From: Closterium sp. Naga37s-1 | Taxonomy: Eukaryota; Streptophyta; Zygnematophyceae; Desmidiales; Closteriaceae | Reading direction: 5' to 3' | DNA: 64,000 nucleotides | NCBI GenBank assembly: GCA_947471745.1 | Contig: CANJKZ010000820.1 | Span: 3,013,501 to 3,077,500 of the forward strand | In this document: in pieces, positions 55,724-64,000 of the stretch | Layout: each line of letters opens with the position of its first letter | Position numbering within the stretch: the first letter of the stretch is position 1 | The notes under the pieces: generated by a model | What the model saw: the letters and a program-made list of their open reading frames with translations, nothing else | Databases searched by the model: none | What the model was told of the DNA's origin: nothing | Position numbers and translations under genes: made by a program

Positions 55724-58700
55724 ATGGAGCCGCGGCCGTCAGATTACGCCGACAGACCCCGCGCGCTCGCGCGCGCGCTGGTGTGTGTCGTCGCGGTCGC
55801 GCTCGCCTGTGCTCCCCGGCGCGCGGACGCGCAGCCCATGTGCTTCACGGAGCGACCCGTGGTGCAGAAGATCAACAAGCTCTACCAGGGTAAGTTCAGA
55901 GATTTAACCATCCGTACCACAGCAGAGAGGCAGGGCATCACAGCTTGAAGCGATGAGGCTTGAATCGAGTCGTACAAACGCCTCATTCCAACACGCCCCC
56001 TCTACGCCGCGCCAACCCATCTCCGTGCCACTGCTGGCGCCAGAGAAACTTTGGGCTCGGATGGGTTGGTGCATGTGACGCTGTCAAGCGCCATCCATCA
56101 GGGCAAGGCAACAAGGGCGCGGAGGTGGCTCTAGTCGTGCCCTGCAGGTCCCTCATTCCTCCCCTCGTCCGCTCCTCCCCTCCTCCTCTTGTCCCTCGTC
56201 CTCTCGTCCCCTCCCACCAGAGAACTTCGGGTTCGAGGGGTTGGTGCATGTGACATTATCGGGCGCCGTGCATCACGGCAACAAGGGCGTGGAGGTGTGG
56301 CTGCAGACCTTCGCCCCGGGCTACGCCACCAACGTGCGCTCGCAGGAGCAGGTGCGCTCGCAGGAGCAGGTGCGCTCGCAGGAGCAGGTAGCAAGTTGAG
56401 TGCAGGTGGTGCAGCAGCAAGGGCGTTTTGACGTGGCTGTGCAGCAGCAGGTGCGTGGGAAGGGAGAGTGAGGGCGTGGAGGTGTGGCTTCAGACGTTCG
56501 CCCCGGGCTACTCCACCAACGTGCGCTCGCAGGAGCAGGTGAGTGGGGGGCAGAGGGGTGAGGGCGACTGAGGGGTGAGGGCGACTGAGGGAGAGGCGGT
56601 GCAGGGGAGAGCAGGCAGTGCAGCAGCAGGTGAGGGGCAAGGGAGAGGAAAGCGGTGGTCACTGTGTGAGGGCGTGGAGGCGTGGCTTCAGACGTTCGCC
56701 CCGGGCTATGCCACCAACGTTCGCCCCGGGCTATGCCACCAACGTTCGCCCCGGGCTATGCCACCAACGTTCGCCCCGGGCTATGCCACCAACGTTCGCC
56801 CCGGGCTATGCCACCAACGTTCGCCCCGGGCTATGCCACCAACGTTCGCCCCGGGCTATGCCACCAACGTAACGTTCGCCCCGGGCTATGCCACCAACGT
56901 TCGCCCCGGGCTATGCCACCAACGTTCGCCCCGGGCTATGCCACCAACGTTCGCCCCGGGCTATGCCACCAACGTTCGCCCCGGGCTATGCCACCAACGT
57001 TCGCCCCGGGCTATGCCACCAACGTTCGCCCCGGGCTATGCCACCAACGTTCGCCCCGGGCTATGCCACCAACGTTCGCCCCGGCAGTATCTGCCACAGC
57101 AGTATCTGCCACAGCAGTATCTGCCACAGCAGTATCTGCCACAGCAGTATCTGCCACAGCAGTACCTGCCACAGCAGTATCTGCCACAGCAGTATCTGCC
57201 ACAGCAGTATCTGCCACAGCAGTATCTGCCACAGCAGTATCTGCCACAGCAGTATCTGCCACAGCAGTATCTGCCACAGCAGTATCTGCCACAGCAGTAT
57301 CTGCCACAGCAGTATCTGCCACAGCAGTATCTGCCACAGCAGTATCTGCCACAGCAGTATCTGCCACAGCAGTATCTGCCACAGCAGTATCTGCCACAGC
57401 AGTATCTGCCACAGCAGTATCTGCCACAGCAGTATCTGCCACAGCAGTATCTGCCACAGCAGTATCTGCCACAGCAGTATCTGCCACAGCAGTATCTGCC
57501 ACAGCAGTATCTGCCACAGCAGTATCTGCCACAGCAGTATCTGCCACAGCAGTATCTGCCACAGCAGTATCTGCCACAGCAGTATCTGCCACAGCAGTAT
57601 CTGCCACAGCAGTATCTGCCACAGCAGTATCTGCCACAGCAGTATCTGCCACAGCAGTATCTGCCACAGCAGTATCTGCCACAGCAGTATCTGCCACAGC
57701 AGTATCTGCCACAGCAGTATCTGCCACAGCAGTATCTGCCACAGCAGTATCTGCCACAGCAGTATCTGCCACAGCAGTATCTGCCACAGCAGTATCTGCC
57801 ACAGCAGTATCTGCCACAGCAGTATCTGCCACAGCAGTATCTGCCACAGCAGTATCTGCCACAGCAGTATCTGCCACAGCAGTATCTGCCACAGCAGTAT
57901 CTGCCACAGCAGTATCTGCCACAGCAGTATCTGCCACAGCAGTATCTGCCACAGCAGTATCTGCCACAGCAGTATCTGCCACAGCAGTATCTGCCACAGC
58001 AGTATCTGCCACAGCAGTATCTGCCACAGCAGTATCTGCCACAGCAGTATCTGCCACAGCAGTATCTGCCACAGCAGTATCTGCCACAGCAGTATCTGCC
58101 ACAGCAGTATCTGCCACAGCAGTATCTGCCACAGCAGTATCTGCCACAGCAGTATCTGCCACAGCAGTATCTGCCACAGCAGTATCTGCCACAGCAGTAT
58201 CTGCCACAGCAGTATCTGCCACAGCAGTATCTGCCACAGCAGTATCTGCCACAGCAGTATCTGCCACAGCAGTATCTGCCACAGCAGTATCTGCCACAGC
58301 AGTATCTGCCACAGCAGTATCTGCCACAGCAGTATCTGCCACAGCAGTATCTGCCACAGCAGTATCTGCCACAGCAGTATCTGCCACAGCAGTATCTGCC
58401 ACAGCAGTATCTGCCACAGCAGTATCTGCCACAGCAGTATCTGCCACAGCAGTATCTGCCACAGCAGTATCTGCCACAGCAGTATCTGCCACAGCAGTAT
58501 CTGCCACAGCAGTATCTGCCACAGCAGTATCTGCCACAGCAGTATCTGCCACAGCAGTATCTGCCACAGCAGTATCTGCCACAGCAGTATCTGCCACAGC
58601 AGTATCTGCCACAGCAGTATCTGCCACAGCAGTATCTGCCACAGCAGTATCTGCCACAGCAGTATCTGCCACAGCAGTATCTGCCACAGCAGTATCTGCC

Positions 58701-59639
58701 ACAGCAGTATCTGCCACAGCAGTATCTGCCACAGCAGTATCTGCCACAGCAGTATCTGCCACAGCAGTATCTGCCACAGCAGTATCTGCCACAGCAGTAT
58801 CTGCCACAGCAGTATCTGCCACAGCAGTATCTGCCACAGCAGTATCTGCCACAGCAGTATCTGCCACAGCAGTATCTGCCACAGCAGTATCTGCCACAGC
58901 AGTATCTGCCACAGCAGTATCTGCCACAGCAGTATCTGCCACAGCAGTATCTGCCACAGCAGTATCTGCCACAGCAGTATCTGCCACAGCAGTATCTGCC
59001 ACAGCAGTATCTGCCACAGCAGTATCTGCCACAGCAGTATCTGCCACAGCAGTATCTGCCACAGCAGTATCTGCCACAGCAGTATCTGCCACAGCAGTAT
59101 CTGCCACAGCAGTATCTGCCACAGCAGTATCTGCCACAGCAGTATCTGCCACAGCAGTATCTGCCACAGCAGTATCTGCCACAGCAGTATCTGCCACAGC
59201 AGTATCTGCCACAGCAGTATCTGCCACAGCAGTATCTGCCACAGCAGTATCTGCCACAGCAGTATCTGCCACAGCAGTATCTGCCACAGCAGTATCTGCC
59301 ACAGCAGTATCTGCCACAGCAGTATCTGCCACAGCAGTATCTGCCACAGCAGTATCTGCCACAGCAGTATCTGCCACAGCAGTATCTGCCACAGCAGTAC
59401 GTGCACAGGCAGTCACATCAAGAGTGCAGTTTGGTCCAATAACTTTCGGAATTAGCTGCTCTCTACGCTCGTGAAAGTCCTCTGTTCGTCCGTATCCCCA
59501 ATCTCCATGCCTGCCGTCCACCTCTCCTGCCATCTCGTTCCCCACACCCCATGCTTTGCTCTCCCTCTCCCTCTTCCTCCCTGCCATGCCTTTGAGAATT
59601 CTCAGCACCACACCGTGGTGGTGGTGGTGGTGGTGGCGG

Positions 59640-59702
<63 letters not shown>

Positions 59703-60736
59703 GTCAGGAGGTCGCTCTGTCCCCTCCACTGCCTGTCACTCATTCACCAATCAATGTCTGCCACTTGTCATCCTTTATCCACCCTTATTCTCCCCTCTGC
59801 TTCCCTCCTGGACACAGTGGTGGTGGTGCTCAAGGGCGAGGGTGCGCTGCGCTGCGCTTCCACCGCCTGTCACTCACGATTCTCACTTGTCCCCCATCGT
59901 CCCCCTCTTTCCCCCCTGCACCCCCTCCGCTTTCCCCTCACCTCAGGACACAGTGGTGGTGGTGCTGAAGGGGGAGGGTGCGGTGCGCTACCGTCCCAAG
60001 AGCACCGACCAGGTGTCATGTCACCTGCACCCTTTCTTGAGACACACCCCCTGCCCCTCCTCCCTCCCCTTCCCCCCCTGCAGGACACGGTGGTGGTGGT
60101 GCTGAAGGGCGAGGGTGCGCTGCGCTTCCGTCCCAACAGCACAGACCAGGTGTCGCCTGCACCCTTCGCCTCCACGCCCTTCCACCCCAACTCCACCGTC
60201 ATCATTCCGCGCCACACCGTTCATCAGGTACGGCATTGAGACGAATCAGGTTGTAGCAGGCTAGAACTGGACATTGAAGATTCCTGGAAAGGGAGCACCG
60301 TTGGGCAGGTAGCAAAGCATCCGTTCGAGGGCATTTTCTACTGAATCAATCAAGGGATGTGTTAGTTGGATGGAACAGGTCGCAGCGTTCGCAGCCCTTT
60401 TCGCCAATTTCACCCTGATCTGATCACTCCCCGCAACACTGTTCACCAGGCGCACCGGGGCGCTTTCCCGCTTTCCCCACTCGGGCCTCCCTCATTTGCC
60501 TATCGCATCTCAACATGCATATTGCTTCCCTTCCCCCTCTCTTCCAGCTGGTGAACAGCGGCAAGAAGCGCCTGCAGTTCCTGCACATATTCAGCAAGCC
60601 GCCCATCAGGTTCAGGGAGTTCACGTCGTGGGAGGAGGCTCAAGGCAAAAAAGTATTCCCAGGGCCCTTCGACCGCAAGTGCCTTCCTGGCAGCTTCTTC
60701 GGCGGGCACAGGGCCCCTCCCAGCCGGGATGTGTGA
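55724..60736 (+). CDS. ABP1: ABP1-like cupin (auxin-binding protein 1 family), 4 exons, 209 aa
   Basis: Exons 55724-55889, 56221-56351, 60084-60227, 60548-60736; GT-AG introns and matching phases. The N-terminus has a hydrophobic signal segment (ALVCVVAVALACAP). Mature-protein motifs follow the ABP1 order: GFEGLVHVTLSGAVHHG, VEVWLQTFAPG, VVVVLKGEGALRF, NSTVIIPRHTVHQ, LQFLHIFSKPPIRF and a late Cys (FDRKCL). In maize ABP1 a zinc ion is held by two His and one Glu in HRHSCEE and by a later His. Here the first three are replaced (NVRSQEQDT); only the late His remains. The C-terminus ends PPSRDV, with no KDEL. Intron 2 is 3.7 kb of exon-derived and other repeats. The family call is strong; auxin binding should not be assumed. 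Confidence 0.85.
56031..56137 (+). repeat. Decayed upstream copy of ABP1-like exon 2 with acceptor
   Basis: The sequence from GCCAG/AGAAACTTTGGGCTCGGA to GGCAACAAGGGCGCGGAGGT parallels the real exon (ACCAG/AGAACTTCGGGTTCGAG...) but contains indels that break the frame. Confidence 0.82.
56334..56387 (+). repeat. Three tandem 18-bp units at the exon 2 donor
   Basis: GTGCGCTCGCAGGAGCAG is present three times, ending at 56351, 56369 and 56387. Each unit is followed by GT, so three donors would add 0, 6 or 12 residues in frame. Confidence 0.9.
56474..56540 (+). repeat. Downstream partial copy of ABP1-like exon 2
   Basis: GGCGTGGAGGTGTGGCTTCAG...CGCTCGCAGGAGCAG followed by GTGAGTG, a stronger donor than that of the presumed real exon. 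The first part of the exon is missing. Confidence 0.82.
56672..57084 (+). repeat. 25-bp minisatellite derived from ABP1-like exon 2
   Basis: A third partial exon copy (GGCGTGGAGGCGTGGCTTCAGACG) runs directly into about 15 units of TTCGCCCCGGGCTATGCCACCAACG, the DNA that encodes the exon 2 peptide FAPGYATNV. One junction has a small insertion near 56870. Confidence 0.9.
57085..59400 (+). repeat. 15-bp minisatellite TATCTGCCACAGCAG, about 154 units
   Basis: 2.3 kb of almost perfect repeats in intron 2 of the ABP1-like gene; the only variant I saw is C for T near 57165. Because the unit is a multiple of three and stop-free in five or more frames, it produces long spurious ORFs on both strands. 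Confidence 0.97.
59606..60015 (+). repeat. Three upstream copies of ABP1-like exon 3, one expanded to (GTG)n(CTG)n
   Basis: Copies start near 59608 (CACCACACC then GTG and about 20 CTG triplets), 59813 (GACACAGTGGTGGTGGTGCTC) and 59946 (CAG/GACACAGTGGTGGTGGTGCTG). The real exon starts at 60084 with GACACGGTGGTGGTGGTGCTG. The copies also share downstream sequence (CCGCCTGTCACTCA) with one another. Confidence 0.85.
60366..60452 (+). repeat. Decayed copy of the ABP1-like exon 3 end
   Basis: TTCACCCTGATCTGATCACTCCCCGCAACACTGTTCACCAG parallels the end of exon 3 (ACCGTCATCATTCCGCGCCACACCGTTCATCAG). It is followed by GCGCACC rather than a GT donor. Confidence 0.72.
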
Positions 60737-61414
60737 CGCGTGACGAGGGAAGAAGCTGGGCGTGTCAGCTGGGTGCACGAGTCCATATGGTCCTCTCTGC
60801 TTAATAACTTCTATAATACTTGGATTATTGCTGCATATGGTTTCCTTGTACAATAGCCATGACTGCGCCGTTGGGATGGCTTATCGATGGACAGGCACAG
60901 GACAGGACGGCTTGAAAGCTCGCTGCACCAGGGGCACGTGCAAGAGTGTGGGAGGGGGGGAAGTGCTCGTGCTGTAATTACGGTAGTGTGTCAAGCGAGA
61001 GTGTCACAGCAGTTGCTGCGTGGAGAGGGTGGCACTGGGGGGGAGCACACAGGGCTACGATGACTCTGGGCGCTTTCCTGGCGGCGTCTTCAGCGCAACA
61101 CTTGTTTCCCTCGAGTAGGGTTGGGTAGTACGTAGGCATCATCTGAGTTTGTGTATGCCAGCCCACAGCACTGAAGCCATGAGATGAATGCACGCTGTAG
61201 TTGCAATATAACTCATGCTTGTCGCAGCGCTCGGAAGAATGACCGAGACACGGCGCTCCAACAGCACAGGCTCATCCCACAACCACGCAACGCAAGCTCT
61301 TGTGCGGTGGCAACACATGCTACAGTACACTACAATACGGTAGTCATTGTGCATAGCACATCACACAAGTGCCTCACATCACATGACCCTGCGCCCAGGG
61401 TAATCCTCCCTAAT
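60737..61414. other. ABP1-like 3' flank, no further gene seen
   Basis: Contains the likely 3' UTR. I recognise no coding segment or RNA gene. Confidence 0.45.
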
Positions 61415-61487
61415 CATGCATGTCACCATGCATGTCACCATGCATGTCACCATGCATGTCACCATGCATGTCACCATGCATGTCGCT
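61415..61487. repeat. 12-bp array CATGCATGTCAC, six units
   Basis: Perfect tandem units; each contains the palindrome ATGCAT. Confidence 0.93.
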
Positions 61488-61684
61488 GGTCGCCCCCAAG
61501 CATCAGCGGTCAGCGCACCAGCAGTCCACTGCCACACTAAGAACCGTCGCAAGGCTGCAGTGCAGCACAGCGCAGCACCACAGTTGTCGGATGCATGTCC
61601 GATATTCAGTGCAACACCACAGCTGTCAGATGTCCGATGCGCCTCCACCCACACGCCTGGGCCTCGCTAAGCTATTCTGGGAGC

Positions 61685-62995
61685 CCTTGAGGGAGCCACT
61701 TGAGGGAGCCACTTGAGGGAGCCACTTGAGGGAGCCACTTGAGGGAGCCACTTGAGGGAGCCACTTGAGGGAGCCACTTGAGGGAGCCACTTGAGGGAGC
61801 CACTTGAGGGAGCCACTTGAGGGAGCCACTTGAGGGAGCCACTTGAGGGAGCCACTTGAGGGAGCCACTTGAGGGAGCCACTTGAGGGAGCCACTTGAGG
61901 GAGCCACTTGAGGGAGCCACTTGAGGGAGCCACTTGAGGGAGCCACTTGAGGGAGCCACTTGAGGGAGCCACTTGAGGGAACCACTTGAGGGAGCCACTT
62001 GAGGGAGCCACTTGAGGGAGCCACTTGAGGGAGCCACTTGAGGGAGCCACTTGAGGGAGCCACTAGAGGGAGCCACTAGAGGGAGGCACTAGAGGGAGGC
62101 ACTAGAGGGAGGCACTTGAGGGAGCCACTTGAGGGAGCCACTTGAGGGAGCCACTTGAGGGAGCCACTTGAGGGAGCCACTTGAGGGAGCCACTTGAGGG
62201 AGCCACTTGAGGGAGCCACTTGAGGGAGCCACTTGAGGGAGCCACTTGAGGGAGCCACTTGAGGGAGCCACTTGAGGGAGCCACTTGAGGGAGCCACTTG
62301 AGGGAGCCACTTGAGGGAGCCACTTGAGGGAGCCACTTGAGGGAGCCACTAGAGGGAGCCACTAGAGGGAGCCACTTGAGGGAGCCACTTGAGGGAGCCA
62401 CTTGAGGGAGCCACTTGAGGGAGCCACTTGAGGGAGCCACTTGAGGGAGCCACTTGAGGGAGCCACTTGAGGGAGCCACTTGAGGGAGCCACTTGAGGGA
62501 GCCACTTGAGGGAGCCACTTGAGGGAGCCACTTGAGGGAGCCACTTGAGGGAGCCACTTGAGGGAGCCACTTGAGGGAGCCACTTGAGGGAGCCACTTGA
62601 GGGAGCCACTTGAGGGAGCCACTTGAGGGAGCCACTTGAGGGAGCCACTTGAGGGAGCCACTTGAGGGAGCCACTTGAGGGAGCCACTTGAGGGAGCCAC
62701 TAGAGGGAGCCACTAGAGGGAGCCACTAGAGGGAGCCACTTGAGGGAGCCACTTGAGGGAGCCACTTGAGGGAGCCACTTGAGGGAGCCACTTGAGGGAG
62801 CCACTTGAGGGAGCCACTTGAGGGAGCCACTTGAGGGAGCCACTTGAGGGAGCCACTTGAGGGAGCCACTTGAGGGAGCCACTTGAGGGAGCCACTTGAG
62901 GGAGCCACTTGAGGGAGCCACTTGAGGGAGCCACTTGAGGGAGCCACTTGAGGGAGCCACTTGAGGGAGCCACTTGAGGGAGCCACTTGAGGGAC
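61685..62995. repeat. 13-bp minisatellite GCCACTTGAGGGA, about 100 units
   Basis: Nearly perfect array of 1.3 kb. A CTAGAG variant occurs only in short clusters near 62062-62115, 62349-62372 and 62699-62737; the first cluster also has GGCAC variants. Minus-strand ORFs reading SGSLKWLPQVAPS are artefacts. Confidence 0.96.
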
Positions 62996-63029
62996 CGCTA
63001 TGAAGACTGCCGTGAGGATGAAGAAACGA

Positions 63030-63049
63030 CTTTTGAGTCGACTCAAAAG
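63030..63049. repeat. Perfect 20-bp palindrome
   Basis: CTTTTGAGTCGACTCAAAAG lies just beyond the 13-bp array. It is flanked by two copies of CTGCCGTGAGGATRAAGAA (63008 and 63076). Confidence 0.93.
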
Positions 63050-63239
63050 CCACCTGAGGGACAGCTGAGATGGCTGCCGTGAGGATAAAGAATGAGTAAG
63101 AATATATATTGTGTCCACAAACCACCCCTCGCAGGGCTGGTGTGAGCAGCACGAGGGCATCAATAAATAGGTCTCCAAACGAGTCTGGTGAATCCGCAGC
63201 TACTGGCAGGTGACGCGGAAGGACTGCTGCTCCCCTTTT

Positions 63240-63425
63240 GCCCTCCTCCCTCCTCTCCTCCACACTCTTATCCACCCTCCTCCACCCTCCTCTCCTCTAT
63301 CCTCCTCTCCCCCACCTTCCTCTCCTGAATGTGCCCTCCTCCCTCCTCTCCTCCACACTCTTATCCACCCTCCTCCACCCTCCTCTCCTCTATCCTCCTT
63401 TTCCCCGCCTTCCTCTCCTGAACGC
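63240..63425. repeat. Tandem pair of 93-bp C/T-rich units
   Basis: CCCTCCTCCCTCCTCTCCTC... is repeated once after 93 bp with few differences. Confidence 0.85.
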
Positions 63426-63643
63426 CACATTTGAAAGCCTTGGAACCCCTGCTATAGACTCTGCTTCAAGTCACATGCCAAGGACGAGACGACCCAAGTG
63501 TCACCCTCACCATATGTCTCCACACTGGGCACCACCGCACCTCACACCACCCCACCTCACACCACCCCACCTCACACCACCCCATCACATACCACCGCAC
63601 CCACCCCGCCTCACACCATCCCACCTCACGTCCCCACAGGAAG

Positions 63644-63886
63644 CTACGTCTTCTTGTTCTTGGTGCGCCGCACTGCTCCCTGCTCGCTCCTGCTGCTGGG
63701 CTGTGACAATGCTGCGCTGCTGCTGCTGCCCGAGGTGGTGGTGGCCGTGCTGCTTCTGCCAGGGGATGGCCTGCTGGCGTCAGCTGCTGCTGTGCTGCTG
63801 CTGGTGGTGGTGGTGGTGGTAGAGGCGGGGGTGTGAGGCTTGGCCTGAGAGCCAGGAGCGTGGTGGGGTGATGCGTGGGTGGGGGG
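63644..63886 (-). CDS. Possible terminal exon of an unrecognised gene
   Basis: On the minus strand a CAG acceptor near 63887 opens a frame rich in Pro, Ser, Thr and Ala. It ends SSRSEQGAVRRTKNKKT plus stop at 63644. No family is recognised. A competing reading on the plus strand starts at a good acceptor (CCCCACAG at 63632-63639) and gives a hydrophobic Leu/Val-rich tail ending at 63836. The triplet repeats here make both doubtful. Confidence 0.25.
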   Translation of the reverse strand, partial: PPTHASPHHAPGSQAKPHTPASTTTTTTSSSTAAADASRPSPGRSSTATTTSGSSSSAALSQPSSRSEQGAVRRTKNKKT

Positions 63887-64000
63887 CGGGGGAGGGATGC
63901 ACCTGGAGTGGGGGACGACGGATGAGGGAGAGGAGTGAGGGAGAGATGGAGCGAGGGAGAGGGGTTTGGGGAGAACGGTGTTACACAGATGCGGTTGCTG

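Noticed and set aside
59606..59700. CTG run as a coding poly-Leu or poly-Gln tract
   Set aside because: It lies in the intron before exon 3 and is best explained as an expanded exon copy.
56575..59743. Several ORFs of 780-955 codons on both strands with perfect short peptide repeats
   Set aside because: They are produced by the stop-free 15-bp and 25-bp minisatellites inside an intron of the ABP1-like gene; splice sites and homology support the intron.
61626..63275. Minus-strand SGSLKWLPQVAPS repeat ORFs in three frames
   Set aside because: A 13-bp unit gives the same peptide in every frame; this is a minisatellite, not a gene.

Overview
The window looks like nuclear DNA of a streptophyte green alga. 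I suspect a GC-rich zygnematophyte such as a desmid (Closterium-like), but I could not test this. The grounds are spliceosomal genes for a plastid-type initiation factor IF-3, an ABP1-like cupin, an X8-domain wall-type protein and the U3 snoRNP protein RRP9, together with Ty1/copia, Ty3/gypsy, Tigger/pogo and probable Mutator-type elements.

Bases 1-37047 are a nest of transposons. On the plus strand a Ty3/gypsy relic (RT/RNase H end 4475-5367, integrase 12064-12632, 3' LTR 12633-13068 and 19552-19571) was entered twice by copia elements. Element A (5368-12058, TSD AAAAA) split its integrase and element C (13069-19546, TSD CTACG) split its LTR. A 10,813-bp block of this nest is tandemly duplicated: 1-4474 is about 99.8% identical to 10814-15287. 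On the minus strand, copia element E (21768-28735, TSD CAAGG) sits inside copia element D (21602-35508, TSD CTTCG), which sits inside the transposase of a Tigger/pogo DNA transposon (20007-37045, TA target site, 24-bp TIRs). All copia LTRs are very short (123-134 bp), and no copy has a fully open gag-pol.

Bases 38225-60736 hold four host genes: plastid IF-3 (minus, 8 exons, 340 aa), a secreted two-X8-domain protein (plus, single exon, 1095 aa), RRP9 (plus, 5 exons, 608 aa) and an ABP1-like cupin (plus, 4 exons, 209 aa). A 570-bp Mutator-like element with a 9-bp TSD lies between the divergent IF-3 and X8 genes. The tail (61400-64000) is mostly minisatellite.

The most striking observation is that exon-intron junctions of all three intron-bearing genes have been copied, often in tandem, into the neighbouring introns. 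Many copies keep the splice donor or acceptor. Some have grown into minisatellites (22-bp and 23-bp arrays in IF-3, 25-bp array in the ABP1-like gene, 120-bp repeats in RRP9). The end of the intronless X8 gene is duplicated in the same way. This suggests that slippage or tandem duplication at exon edges drives intron growth here and produces rows of competing splice sites. Exon models were built by eye from splice consensus, reading phase and family similarity; no alignment or transcript data were available.
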